NCBI GenBank assembly: GCA_004558145.1
Contig: SFDQ01000009.1
Span: forward strand, 17,128 to 81,127
Source: Oscillospiraceae bacterium
GTDB lineage: Bacteria > Bacillota_A > Clostridia > Oscillospirales > Ruminococcaceae
Length of the DNA stretch: 64,000 nucleotides
Direction: 5' to 3'
Position numbers and translations under genes: made by a program. This document shows, in pieces, positions 52,285 through 61,528 of this stretch. Position 1 is the first letter of the stretch. Each line of letters starts with the position of its first letter. Under the pieces are notes generated by a model, which was not told where the DNA came from, searched no databases, and saw nothing but the letters and a program-made list of their open reading frames with translations.

Positions 52285-53226
52285 TTACAGCTCGACGTCG
52301 TCGTTCTTGACGATGAAATTGGTCAAGGCGAACACCAGCACCACGATGGCCGCCATCATCACACCGATGGCCGCACCGATGCCGGAATTGCGCACGGCCT
52401 GCGCCGCGTTGGACGAACCAAACACCAGTTCGTACATGTAGTTCAGCGGCATGACCGTCTGGGAGGACAGGTTGACCGGGTCGAAGACCTGGCCCCAGAT
52501 GAAGAAGCCCACGCTGGAGACGGTCCACATCACCAGATTGGTGCGGATGGAGCCGCGCAGCAGCGGCAGCGTAATGTAGAAGAACTTCTGGAACACATTG
52601 GCGCCCTCGATGGTGGCGGCTTCATAGAAGTCGTTGCCGATGCGCTCGATGCCGCTCATAAAGATGAGCATGTGATAGCCCACCATGCCGAAACAATAAG
52701 CGATGAGCATGCTCCAGAACTTATGTGCCGGGTCCGTCCACATGACGTTGTCCACGCCGAACCAGCTGAGGATGGTGTTCATCAGGCCGTAGTCCTCTTT
52801 GCTGAACGCATAGTACAGCCACATGGTACCCATGGCCACCGCCGACACGAGGTTCGGCAGGTAGATGACGCTGCGGAAGAAACTCTTTGCCCGCAGGCCG
52901 CTGGTGAGGGCCACCGCATAAAGCAGCGCCAGCAGCATGACCGCCACGCCGCCGATGAGCCACAGTTTGCCCAGGTTCGTCATCGCCGAGCGGAACAGCG
53001 TGTCGTTGAAAGCGTCGATGTAGTTCTTCCCCGCATTGAACTGCCAAGAGGAGACCGGGTCGGTGACGCCTTCCACTTTAAAGAAGCTCATCACCACCGT
53101 GCGCACCGACGGATACAGGAAAACCATCAGATACAGCAACGTCGCGGGAGCGAGAAAAAGCACCAGCATGGACGTGTTCCGATTGCGCAGTGGGCTTTGG
53201 GAGGTTTTTTTCTTCTGTTTTGCCAT
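52285..53226 (-). CDS. Sugar ABC permease, MsmF/LacF-like
   Basis: 313 aa, six helices plus basic N-terminus; EAA loop FYEAATIEGANVFQKFFYITLPLLRG. Partner of the following permease. 125 bases behind the binding protein, across two tandem stems. Confidence 0.94.
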   Translation of the reverse strand: MAKQKKKTSQSPLRNRNTSMLVLFLAPATLLYLMVFLYPSVRTVVMSFFKVEGVTDPVSSWQFNAGKNYIDAFNDTLFRSAMTNLGKLWLIGGVAVMLLALLYAVALTSGLRAKSFFRSVIYLPNLVSAVAMGTMWLYYAFSKEDYGLMNTILSWFGVDNVMWTDPAHKFWSMLIAYCFGMVGYHMLIFMSGIERIGNDFYEAATIEGANVFQKFFYITLPLLRGSIRTNLVMWTVSSVGFFIWGQVFDPVNLSSQTVMPLNYMYELVFGSSNAAQAVRNSGIGAAIGVMMAAIVVLVFALTNFIVKNDDVEL

Positions 53227-53254
53227 CGCTTTTGTCCTCCATTCTTATAACACG

Positions 53255-53323
53255 GAGCAAACGCAGTTCATGCGCTGCGTTTGCTCAAATGAATGCGGGG
53301 CGGCGGCATGGCCGCCGCCCCGC
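53255..53323 (-). other. Two tandem hairpins between sugar-binding and permease genes
   Basis: Stems 53295-53307/53311-53323 (GCGGGGCGGCGGC) and 53255-53266/53275-53286 (GAGCAAACGCAG side) without a U-tract between. They likely protect binding-protein mRNA and lower permease expression. Confidence 0.6.
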
Positions 53324-53351
53324 TTAGTCTCTTCCTTAGGGAGGACTCGGT

Positions 53352-54647
53352 TTACGCGCCCTTCTGGGTCTTGCCGAAGGCATCGGCGAAGCCCTGAGCA
53401 TCCAGCTGACCGCTGATCATCAGAGCCAGGTTGGTCTTGATGGCAGCGTTCACGTTGGCGTCGTTCTCCATATCCACAGCCCAGGACAGACGCTGGGTGG
53501 TGTTGTCGATGACAGCCTTGGCATCGGTCAGAGCCTCGGGCCAGGTGGCATCGTTGGCCATGGGAACGCCCATGGTCTCGTCAGCCAGCTTCTGGTCCCA
53601 CTCGCCACTGGTCAGCCACTGGACCAGAGCGAAAGCGGCGTTGGGGTACTTGGTGTCCTTGTTGATGGCGAAGCACTGAGCACCGTAGTTGTTGCTCTCG
53701 GCGCCGTCGCCGCCCTCAGCGATGTTGGGCAGAGCGAAGGAACCCCAGCGGAAGCCTTCCTTGGTCTGGTTGCGGATCTCGTTGGGCAGCCAGGTGCCGT
53801 TCAGGTACATAGCAACGCTCTCGTCAGCGATGTTGCTCTGGCCCTGGGGATAAACGTTACCGGCAGCGCGGGGATCGATGTAGCCATTGTCGACCAGGGT
53901 CTGGATGGCTTCAGCGGTCTTCAGAACGGCCTCGTTGGTGAAGTCACCGCCAGCCACGGCCTTGGTGGTCTCAAAGCCGGCAACGCGGTCCATCATGTAG
54001 CCGAAGAAAGCGGCCATGTAGGCGTCGTCGATGGTCAGAGCGTAAACACCCTGCTGCTTCAGCGCCTCGCAGGCGGCCAGGAACTCGTCCCAGGTGGTGG
54101 GCACGGCGGTGATGCCGGCGGCCTCAAACAGGTCCTTGTTGTACATGATAACAAAGGTGGAGGGCTGATAAGGAACGCTCTTCAAGGTGCCGCCGCCCAG
54201 CTCTTTGGCCAGGTTGATCAGGGTGGCATTCTGGGCGCCGTTCAGCTCGGAAGCGTCGTACATCTCCTGGATGTCCAGCAGATAGTCGCCCCAGGTGATG
54301 TTCACGCGCTCGATGTCCTCGTCGAAGACGTCAACGGTCTCGCCGGCGTCCAGAGCGGGCTGCAGGGTCTTGCGGGTGTCGCGGGAACCGGCAAAGTTCA
54401 CTTCCACCTCAACGCCAGTGGCCTCGGTGAAGGCTTCGATGGCTTCGGCGATGACCATGCCCTGAGGCTCGGTCTCAGCCCACATGGGCCAGTAGACCAG
54501 CTTGGCGCCCTCTTCGATGGCACCGGTGTCCACCGCAGGGGTGCTGCCGCCGTCGGTGGCGGGGGTGCTGGTCTCGCCGCCGCCGCAGCCGACCAGCAGA
54601 GTCAGAGACATAGCCAGTGCCAAAGCAATGCTAAGTACCTTTTTCAT
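53352..54647 (-). CDS. Sugar-binding lipoprotein (CUT1 family)
   Basis: 431 aa. Lipoprotein signal ending LLVGC (Cys21), Thr/Pro linker, and a MalE-type fold: EVNFAGSRDTRKTLQPALDAG, VPYQPSTFVIMYNKDLFEAAG, PTTWDEFLAACEALKQQG, ESVAMYLNGTWLPNEIRN. Delivers an oligosaccharide to the two permeases; sugar not known, but next to an amino-sugar PTS. Confidence 0.94.
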   Translation of the reverse strand: MKKVLSIALALAMSLTLLVGCGGGETSTPATDGGSTPAVDTGAIEEGAKLVYWPMWAETEPQGMVIAEAIEAFTEATGVEVEVNFAGSRDTRKTLQPALDAGETVDVFDEDIERVNITWGDYLLDIQEMYDASELNGAQNATLINLAKELGGGTLKSVPYQPSTFVIMYNKDLFEAAGITAVPTTWDEFLAACEALKQQGVYALTIDDAYMAAFFGYMMDRVAGFETTKAVAGGDFTNEAVLKTAEAIQTLVDNGYIDPRAAGNVYPQGQSNIADESVAMYLNGTWLPNEIRNQTKEGFRWGSFALPNIAEGGDGAESNNYGAQCFAINKDTKYPNAAFALVQWLTSGEWDQKLADETMGVPMANDATWPEALTDAKAVIDNTTQRLSWAVDMENDANVNAAIKTNLALMISGQLDAQGFADAFGKTQKGA

Positions 54648-54700
54648 AGTAACCTCCTATTTTTTCACAGCGGCCCTTTGCCGCTGCAAACTATAATTTC

Positions 54701-54728
54701 AGTATACAGCATTGCCGAAAACTAACAA
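54701..54728 (-). promoter_or_regulatory. Promoter for sugar ABC operon
   Basis: TTGTTA (54728-54723), 16-base spacer, TATACT (54706-54701). Confidence 0.7.
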
Positions 54729-55006
54729 TAAATTTCTTGTTCTGATTTTTATGGATATTGCTTTGTTTGGCAATTGGAATAATATTTTGTTTCTTGTTTG
54801 TTATTTTTAGTACACATTATCCACAAAATGGGGTCTAGAATATTTAACACTTTGCCAATTTGACAATTTAGCCCCCTAATTATACACGATAATTAACAGA
54901 ACGTACATATTTATATCAAAAATTCCACCTTTTTGGGCACACAAAAAAATCTGCGAATCTTTGATTTTTAAAAATTTTGCTTGAACTGCGTCAACAGCGC
55001 AAACAC

Positions 55007-55045
55007 AAAAAAAGAAGCAGCGCCCCCATATTTTGGGGGCGCTGC
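55007..55045 (-). terminator. Terminator of PTS operon
   Basis: 11-bp stem GCAGCGCCCCC (55017-55027 with 55035-55045) followed by a T-rich tract (55013-55007) on the minus strand. Confidence 0.9.
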
Positions 55046-55066
55046 CGCAATATCCGCCAAACGCGC

Positions 55067-56353
55067 TCAGAAGATGAGTTTGAGGATCTGCTGGAAGGGC
55101 CAGGTGAACACAGAGTAATCGAAGTCGTTGCTCCAGCGGGCAAAGTCGGCGATGGTGGTGCTCAGGCAGCCAACGGTGAGTGCCTGACCAAAGCTGAGCA
55201 TCAGACCCGCCACCACACCGGCCAGGATGGCGCCGCGCCAGCCACCGGTGGAGTTGCCGAACACGCCGGCAGGGCCGCCGCCGAAGAAGCAGGTGATAAC
55301 AGGGGGCGTTAGTGCGTAGAAGCCCACAGCACCAAACAGCACAACGCACACGATCACGGTGCCCAGGCAGCTGAGGAAGCCCAGCATCACAGCGGTGGGC
55401 GCGAAATTGAAGACGACGGGGCAGTCAAGCGCAGGCACGGCGTCGGGAACAACTTTTTCGGAGATGCCCTTGAAGGCCTCGGTGATCTCGGCGATCATCA
55501 TGCTGACGCCGGTAAGAACGATGGTGATGCCCACGCCGAACATCACGCCCTGGGAGATGGCATACATGTAAGCCGCGGTGCCGCCGCTGACGTTTTCTTC
55601 CACCCAGCCGGGGCCGGCCAGGGTGACGCCCACCAGATAGAGGAGGGTCATAACGATGGCGGTGGAAGCGGTGATGTCCTTCAGGAAGGAAAGCTTTTCG
55701 GGGATGCGCAGAGTCTCGGAGGACTCGTTCTCATGCTTTTTGAAGACTTTGCCGACCAAGGCGCCCACGATGACGCCGAAGGAGGTGGTGTGACCGTAAG
55801 CCAGGTCGTTGGTGCCGGTCACTTTGCGCATGAAGGGCTGAACGAGCGCCGGGCTGAGGGTGCAGTAAACGCCCAGCATCAGGCCGCCCACAATGATCAT
55901 CATGGTCATGCTGGGCTGCGCGATGACTTCCGCCGCCAGAGCCAGGTAGACCAATGTGATGAAGTAGGTCTGATGCGCCGTGAGGTAGACGAATTTGAAT
56001 CTGGTGAAGCGGGCCAGAATGAGGTTCACCACGAAACCGATAACCATGATCAGCGAGATCGCCGGGGCCCATTCGGCCTCAAAGGCGGCCTGCCCCATGC
56101 CGGTGGTGGTGCCGTCGATGTTGAAGATCTTGTTCAGGATACTTGCGATCGGCATCACGATGCCGGCCAGGAGGGATGTGCCCTGGGACAGGATCAGGTA
56201 GCCGATGCCGGTCTTGAGCGAGCCGGTGATGATGTCCTGAAGGGGCTTTTTCTGCAGGATCAGGCCAACCATGGCCACGAGCCCCAGCAGAATGAACGGC
56301 TGGTTGAAAATGTAGGTGGTGATAAAGTTGACGATTCCGGTCAGAACTTCCAT
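55067..56353 (-). CDS. PTS EIIC, UlaA (ascorbate/galactitol) family
   Basis: 428 aa, about eleven helices. QPFILLGLVAMVGLILQKKP, GMGQAAFEAEWAP, YLTAHQTYFITLVYLALAAE and GGWRGAILAGVVAGL mark the UlaA/SgaT permease family, which carries the sugar across while EIIB phosphorylates it. Last gene of the PTS operon. UlaA proteins usually take L-ascorbate; the epimerase and SIS genes nearby argue for a different, amino-sugar-like substrate. Confidence 0.9.
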   Translation of the reverse strand: MEVLTGIVNFITTYIFNQPFILLGLVAMVGLILQKKPLQDIITGSLKTGIGYLILSQGTSLLAGIVMPIASILNKIFNIDGTTTGMGQAAFEAEWAPAISLIMVIGFVVNLILARFTRFKFVYLTAHQTYFITLVYLALAAEVIAQPSMTMMIIVGGLMLGVYCTLSPALVQPFMRKVTGTNDLAYGHTTSFGVIVGALVGKVFKKHENESSETLRIPEKLSFLKDITASTAIVMTLLYLVGVTLAGPGWVEENVSGGTAAYMYAISQGVMFGVGITIVLTGVSMMIAEITEAFKGISEKVVPDAVPALDCPVVFNFAPTAVMLGFLSCLGTVIVCVVLFGAVGFYALTPPVITCFFGGGPAGVFGNSTGGWRGAILAGVVAGLMLSFGQALTVGCLSTTIADFARWSNDFDYSVFTWPFQQILKLIF

Positions 56354-56375
56354 CTCTGATTCCTCCTTTTTATTT

Positions 56376-56672
56376 TTAGATCAGCTGTTTCGCGGTCAGG
56401 TATTCTCCGATCTTTTCCTTTAGCTCGTTTTTGTCCATCAGGTTCTTGACCACGATCACATCCGGGCAGCACTTGCGCGCGTCCGCCGCAAAGCTTTCAA
56501 ACGTGACCATCAGGTCACAGCTCATGCCTTTCGCACGGGAGAGGCTGGTGTTCTCCACCCGCACCTGAAAAGGCAGCTGAAATGATTTGAACGCGTCGTT
56601 GATGTTCATCCGCAGAAGGGTGCTGGTGCCCACGCCAGCGCCGCATACTGTCAGGACCTTCAGTTCTTTCAT
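56376..56672 (-). CDS. PTS EIIB, ascorbate/lactose-IIB type
   Basis: 98 aa. Phosphocysteine loop VCGAGVGTS with Cys10; the rest is a compact IIB fold. Separate from EIIC, with 22 bases between. Confidence 0.93.
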   Translation of the reverse strand: MKELKVLTVCGAGVGTSTLLRMNINDAFKSFQLPFQVRVENTSLSRAKGMSCDLMVTFESFAADARKCCPDVIVVKNLMDKNELKEKIGEYLTAKQLI

Positions 56673-56709
56673 GCTTCATTTCTCCTTTTGGGCGACCCGA
56701 TGCCCATTC

Positions 56710-57459
56710 TCACAGGTTGCGCATACGCCAGTAATATTTGTCCACCAGCGCATCGTTGTGCTCTTTCACGTGGTCGCTTTCGTAGGCCAGATGCCCGTTG
56801 TAATAAACATCCGGCGTGATGCCCTGCTGAAGCAGGTTGTCACAGGTCTGGACAAGCAGCGCCGCCAGCATGTACACCACCGGGATGGTGGAGGTCGCGC
56901 CCACCTTCACTTCCAGACCGTCCAGCTTCACGGCGGCGTCACCGATGATGGAGCAGTTGTCAATGACCACATCGGCGATGTCCTTCAGCTTTTTGCCGCT
57001 GGAATGCTGGGTGGTGAGCTGGTCGGCGTACTCCACGTTGGTGAACGCGATGACCGGCAGGCCGCGTTCTTTTGCCGCCAGGGCCATGTCCACAGTGGAG
57101 GCGTTGTTGCCGGAGTTAGAAATGCACACCAGCACGTCGGGCGGTACCAGCCGGTTGTATTCGGCGATGACCCGGCCCACCCCCTCCAGCTTTTCCATAT
57201 GGCTGGTCTTGGTGATCTCGTTGATGCCTGCCACGCCCGACTCGAAAATGGCGTGGACGTTGGCCAGCGTAGCGCTGCGCCAGAACACATCCTCGGTGAC
57301 CAGACTGGAATGCCCGGAGCCGAACATGTGAATGATGCCGTCGTTCTTCGTGCACTCGGTCAGGATGTCGGCCGCGCGCATGATGTTCTCGCCCTGGGTG
57401 TCATACGCTTTTTTCACGACCTCGTTCATGATTTCAAAATATCTCTGCCATGCCTGCAT
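56710..57459 (-). CDS. SIS-domain phosphosugar protein (second copy)
   Basis: 249 aa. SIS fold of the UPF0309 type: GIIHMFGSGHSSLVTEDVFWR, VLVCISNSGNNASTVDMALAAKERG and the HSSGKKLKDIADVVIDNC segment. Related in layout to the copy at 60784-61518 but only moderately similar. Such proteins bind or isomerise phosphosugars; the catalytic role is not evident. Confidence 0.85.
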   Translation of the reverse strand: MQAWQRYFEIMNEVVKKAYDTQGENIMRAADILTECTKNDGIIHMFGSGHSSLVTEDVFWRSATLANVHAIFESGVAGINEITKTSHMEKLEGVGRVIAEYNRLVPPDVLVCISNSGNNASTVDMALAAKERGLPVIAFTNVEYADQLTTQHSSGKKLKDIADVVIDNCSIIGDAAVKLDGLEVKVGATSTIPVVYMLAALLVQTCDNLLQQGITPDVYYNGHLAYESDHVKEHNDALVDKYYWRMRNL

Positions 57460-57479
57460 CTTTGTTCCCTCCTTGAATC

Positions 57480-58199
57480 TCAGAGTCCGGCGTCCATAAG
57501 GATGGTCTTGACGATCTTGCGGGGCTCGGTGATCGAAGTGCCGATCACCACGCTGTGCGCGCCCGCCTCCAGCGCCTTCTTCATTTTTTCGCCATTGGTG
57601 ATGCGCCCCTCCGCCACGATGTGCTCCACACCTGCGGCCCGCAGCTCACGGATGATCTCGTAGTCCGGCTCCGGGCTGGGCAGCGTGCCGAAAGGAAGCG
57701 GATTCTTGGAATAAGGCGTATAACCCGACAGGGTGGTGCCCACCATGTCCGCGCCGTAGTTCCACGCCGCCACGCCTTCCTCCACAGTGGAGATGTCCGC
57801 AATGACGAAGGTGCCGAACTCCTGTTTGATCGCGCGGATGAACTGCTCCAGGGTCTTGTCGTCGTAACGGTCGCGGATGGTGCCATCCACCGCCACGCCG
57901 TCGGCCCCTGCCTTCACCAGTTCCTCCACTTCCTTCAGGGTGGGAGTGATGCGGAAGTCGCCGGTGATCATGTCGCCGCTGCGATAGATCTTTTTCAGGC
58001 CGATGACCGGCACATCCACCGCCGCCTTGACCGCCGCCACGTTTTCCCAGTTGGTGCGGATAGCGCAGGCACCGCCGGCAATGCAGCTTTTCGCCACGCA
58101 GACCATCGTCTGGGGAACGCCCATTTCCGCATTGAAATCAGGCCCTGCATAGCAGGATACGATCAGGCCACCTTTCAGCTTTTCCAGCATTTTTTCCAT
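57480..58199 (-). CDS. nanE: N-acetylmannosamine-6-phosphate 2-epimerase
   Basis: 239 aa. NanE features: GGLIVSCYAGPD, AIRTNWENVAAVKAAVDVPVIGLKKI, ITPTLKEVEELVKAGADGVAVDGT, FVIADISTVEEGVAAWNYGADMVGTTLSGYT, GRITNGEKMKKALEAGAHSVVIGTSIT. The TIM-barrel enzyme converts ManNAc-6-P to GlcNAc-6-P. The ATG at 58199 follows AAAGGAG; an earlier TTG at 58235 lacks a site. Confidence 0.95.
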   Translation of the reverse strand: MEKMLEKLKGGLIVSCYAGPDFNAEMGVPQTMVCVAKSCIAGGACAIRTNWENVAAVKAAVDVPVIGLKKIYRSGDMITGDFRITPTLKEVEELVKAGADGVAVDGTIRDRYDDKTLEQFIRAIKQEFGTFVIADISTVEEGVAAWNYGADMVGTTLSGYTPYSKNPLPFGTLPSPEPDYEIIRELRAAGVEHIVAEGRITNGEKMKKALEAGAHSVVIGTSITEPRKIVKTILMDAGL

Positions 58200-58231
58200 G
58201 GGTCTTATGCTCCTTTCTGTTTTATACAGTT

Positions 58232-58663
58232 TCAAAAACCTATCTCAGAGAAAGCCCGGGCCTGTTTCAGCCGCTCCACATTCTCTTCCTCCGCAATGAA
58301 CTTTGCCAGTGCCCGGAACAACTTGAGATGTTCCTCATCGCTCCTGGCCGCAATGGCAAACACCGCATACACCGGGTCGTTGGACTCGTTGCCGAACGAA
58401 ACGCCGCCGCGGAACGTGGCCACTCCGATGCTGTTTTGCATCACATTGTTTTCGGGGCGGGCATGGGCCAGCGCCACGCCGGGCATGATGACGATGTAGG
58501 GGCCCAGCTCCTTCACCATGTTCACCATTGCCTCGGTATAGGAGGGGTCGATGTGCCCCTGCCGTTCCAGCAGGCCGCCGGCCAGGCGGACCGCTTCCTC
58601 CCAGCTGCCGGCCTCCTGCTGGAGCGCGGTGCACGCCTCGCTCACATAGTCAGTCAGTGCCAT
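58232..58663 (-). CDS. PTS EIIA, mannitol/fructose type
   Basis: 143 aa. Phosphohistidine motif PGVALAHARPENNV with His68. Closely resembles the EIIA domain at the C-terminus of the regulator just upstream. Overlaps the end of the regulator region by start selection; the ATG at 58663 is used although a GTG at 58672 also exists. Confidence 0.92.
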   Translation of the reverse strand: MALTDYVSEACTALQQEAGSWEEAVRLAGGLLERQGHIDPSYTEAMVNMVKELGPYIVIMPGVALAHARPENNVMQNSIGVATFRGGVSFGNESNDPVYAVFAIAARSDEEHLKLFRALAKFIAEEENVERLKQARAFSEIGF

Positions 58664-58668
58664 TGCTT

Positions 58669-60780
58669 TCACAACCTTCCTTCAAAATAGCGATACAGCT
58701 CCTGCGGGGTTTTTGCCCCGCAGAGTTTTTTGATCGGGCAGCGCCCGAGTACATCCAGCAGGTCTTTCAAAGCCTGGATGTGCGACCAGTTGTCCGCAGG
58801 CGCAAGGCAGAACACCAGTCTGACCGGGTCATTGTCAGGGTGATGGAATTCCACCGGATTTTCCAGCGTGACCAGACTCATGGCCAGCCGGTGGACGCCT
58901 TTGCCCGCCTCGCCGTGCACCAGCGCGATGCCCGGCATGATCACGATGTAGGGGCCGGCCCGCTTCACGCTTTCCACCGCGGAGCGCTCGAACTCCGCAG
59001 TCACATCGCCGGTCTCGGTCAGGACCCCGCAGGCCAGGCGCACCGCCTCTTCCCAGTCATCAGCCCGGCAGCCGCAGCGCATCTTGTCCGGTGTGAGCAG
59101 CTGGGCAAGTTCCGGTTGGATACGCCCGTTCTGCACCGGCATTCCGTTCGCCTCAAAGCAGGCGGTGAGACTGTTCATCAGGCCGTCCACATCCCACACC
59201 TCGCAATGGCGCTGGACAACGGCCATCACATCTTTGAAGAAACGCACCGCCGGATTGTTTTCCACTGCCGGACAGGAATACTGATGCATCATCCGGCTTA
59301 TCTTTTCCCAATCCTGTTCGCCCGGGATCGCGTCCACCTGCACCCAGGGCAACGTACAGCCTGGAAGCGGGATGCTGGAAACGACAAAGTCCACGTCGCG
59401 CTCCAGCAGCGACGGCAGATCTGTATGGGTCACGGTCGCCACCACCCGGATGTTTTTGAACCGGGAGGAGATCAGTTCCCGCAAAAGATTTGCCGTGCCC
59501 GCCCCGTGCATGCAGACGATCGCCACACGGCTGACGGGGAGGCTGCGCTTCTGCCGCTCCAGAGACGCGCAGAAATGCAGCACCAGGCAGGCCACATCGT
59601 CTTCTGTGATGTTCTCCAGCAGCGGACTCTTCAGCCGGTCCAGGGCACGGAGCATTGATTCAAAGCATTCCGGGTAGTTCTTGCGTATCTCCTGTGCATT
59701 GAAGCTGGTGACCGGGATCCCGTGGCGGAGCCTGAACACAGCAGGGCCCAGGTGAGCCTGCAGCGCGGTGTACAGCGCTTCGTCCCGATAGAACTCGACC
59801 CCCATCTCTTCGCTCATGGCGTGGACCAGACGTTCCAGAAGCACCTGCACCTTGGCCCAGTCATCTTTCAGATATGGCTCCGGCGAAACATATTTCGCGC
59901 TGGCCAGAAGGAGGGTCAGCTCTGCCACTTCTCCTGCCGGCAGCCGCACTTTGAAGCGTCTTTCCAACGCCTGGGCGATGCGGGAAGCCTCGGAATATTC
60001 CCGGGTGGTCCGCATCACCGCCATACTCGCCGGGTGATCGTTCACATACATCCCCTTGCGCACGCGCACAAGGCTCACTGCCAGCGTCAGTATCAACATG
60101 CGGAAGGAGTCGAAGGTGAACCACCTTGCAAGGACGTTCTGTTCCGCACTGCGCAGAAGGGCGAAAAGGGCGGGCACTGTGCCGTCGCAGAAAAGTTCGC
60201 GCGCCCAGCGCTCCACCACGCCGCACCGCTGCGAGCCCTGATAGAGGCTCTCAAAGTCCACCTGCTGCTCCAGAATGCGAACGCCGCTGCGCCGGATGGC
60301 GGTTTCCTCCCCTTTCAGGGTGCTGCCTTTGCTCACGCGGCTGTCCAGGCTGATGCCGCTGCCCGCCAGATCCGATTTCAGCAGTGCCAGGTCTTTGTCG
60401 CTGCTGCTTTTGCTCACGCCGAACTGGTCGGCAAAGTACTGGCTGGTCAGCGGTTCAGGGCCGCTGGCCAAAAGCATCAGCTGCATCACGATGCGCCGCT
60501 CTGCGGAGCTCATCACATAGTCGCGGGTGTCCAGGTTGGAGAGCTTCTCCTCCAACAACTGCCTTTCCTCAGCGGTTGGAGTCAGGCGCCAGCCCTCTTC
60601 CCTGTTGTGCTGCAGGATAGTCCCCAGGCCCTCTTTTTCCAGAAAGGCGCCAGCTTCGCTCATCTCATAACGGACGAGCCGGGGCGAGGTCTGCAGATAT
60701 TCCGCCAGTTCCGCCAGCTTGTGGGGCTGGCCGTCCATCAGGCGCCGAAAAAGCAAGATCGTTTTACTGTTCAAAGCCAT
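58669..60780 (-). CDS. PRD-containing transcriptional regulator with EIIB- and EIIA-like domains
   Basis: 703 aa. Two N-terminal helix-turn-helix regions (LAELAEYLQTSPRLVRYEM; YFADQFGVSKSSSDKDLALL), then PRD domains: the first lacks the usual His (AELTLLLASAKY), the second keeps it (VACLVLHFCASLER). An EIIB-like domain (IVCMHGAGTANLL) with a Cys and a C-terminal EIIA domain with PGIALVHGEAG follow. This is the BglG/MtlR/LicR type; its activity would be set by phosphorylation through this operon's own PTS proteins. Confidence 0.92.
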   Translation of the reverse strand: MALNSKTILLFRRLMDGQPHKLAELAEYLQTSPRLVRYEMSEAGAFLEKEGLGTILQHNREEGWRLTPTAEERQLLEEKLSNLDTRDYVMSSAERRIVMQLMLLASGPEPLTSQYFADQFGVSKSSSDKDLALLKSDLAGSGISLDSRVSKGSTLKGEETAIRRSGVRILEQQVDFESLYQGSQRCGVVERWARELFCDGTVPALFALLRSAEQNVLARWFTFDSFRMLILTLAVSLVRVRKGMYVNDHPASMAVMRTTREYSEASRIAQALERRFKVRLPAGEVAELTLLLASAKYVSPEPYLKDDWAKVQVLLERLVHAMSEEMGVEFYRDEALYTALQAHLGPAVFRLRHGIPVTSFNAQEIRKNYPECFESMLRALDRLKSPLLENITEDDVACLVLHFCASLERQKRSLPVSRVAIVCMHGAGTANLLRELISSRFKNIRVVATVTHTDLPSLLERDVDFVVSSIPLPGCTLPWVQVDAIPGEQDWEKISRMMHQYSCPAVENNPAVRFFKDVMAVVQRHCEVWDVDGLMNSLTACFEANGMPVQNGRIQPELAQLLTPDKMRCGCRADDWEEAVRLACGVLTETGDVTAEFERSAVESVKRAGPYIVIMPGIALVHGEAGKGVHRLAMSLVTLENPVEFHHPDNDPVRLVFCLAPADNWSHIQALKDLLDVLGRCPIKKLCGAKTPQELYRYFEGRL

Positions 60781-60783
60781 GCC

Positions 60784-61518
60784 TCACAGGCTGCGCACGC
60801 GGGCGCTGAATTTTTGGATCAGGCGGGCATTGTACTCATCGCCGCCCGGGCAGTTGCCGCTGCGGAACACTTCCGGGTCCAGCCCCTTTTCCCGCAGGTG
60901 CTGGCAAGCCGAGAGAACGATGGCGTTGGCGATGGCCATGGAAGCCACGCTTGACACCGGCCCTGCCTTTGTTCCGTCAGCGCACACCTCCACGCTGGCG
61001 TCACCCACAGGCACATGGTTGTCGATGCACAGCCCGCACACATCCGGCAGATGCAGTCCGTCCGCATGGCGGGAAGGCTTGCTCATGTAATTGAAGGAAG
61101 AAATGCCGATCACATGGGCGCCCCTGGCTCCGGCCAGCTGAGCCATCTCGATGATGAAGGGGTTAATGCCGCTGCTGGACACTGCCAGGAAGCAGTCGTT
61201 TTCGTTCATGGCACAGCGGTCCATCACCAACTCCGCATAGCCGCTCATGCGCTCGATGCGGCTGCTCTTCGCCGCACCCTCATGGAGCATGGCGGACGTT
61301 TCAAAGATGGGGCAGACGGCCCCCAGCCCGCCGGCGCGGTAGAACAGCTCCTCCTCGATCATGTGGGAGTGGCCGCATCCGAACACATAGAGCATGCCGC
61401 CTTTCTCCAGGCTTTCGGCCAGCATGCGGCCCGCGGCGTCTATCTTTTCGCTTTCATGCTGCCAGATCGCCTGCTGCACTTCCAGCAGACGGGCAGCGTA
61501 TTCTTTCACAAATTCCAT
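60784..61518 (-). CDS. SIS-domain phosphosugar protein (first copy)
   Basis: 244 aa. MLYVFGCGHSHMIEEELFYRAGG, CFLAVSSSGINPFIIEMAQLAG, and CGLCIDNHVPVGDASVEV identify the UPF0309-like SIS fold, as in the other copy at 56710. The ATG at 61518 has GAGGGGAG upstream. It begins 10 bases after the HPr stop. Confidence 0.85.
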   Translation of the reverse strand: MEFVKEYAARLLEVQQAIWQHESEKIDAAGRMLAESLEKGGMLYVFGCGHSHMIEEELFYRAGGLGAVCPIFETSAMLHEGAAKSSRIERMSGYAELVMDRCAMNENDCFLAVSSSGINPFIIEMAQLAGARGAHVIGISSFNYMSKPSRHADGLHLPDVCGLCIDNHVPVGDASVEVCADGTKAGPVSSVASMAIANAIVLSACQHLREKGLDPEVFRSGNCPGGDEYNARLIQKFSARVRSL

Positions 61519-61528
61519 GCTGCTCCCC

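Larger units (their letters stand above)
54648..55066. other. AT-rich regulatory gap upstream of sugar importer
   Basis: 419 bases with no supported gene. Holds the importer promoter, two TTTGSCAATT repeats (54766-54775 and 54851-54860), an inverted repeat TTTGC/GCAAA at 54677-54690 near the predicted start point, a second possible TATAAT (54884-54879), and the PTS operon terminator at its distal end. Confidence 0.65.
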
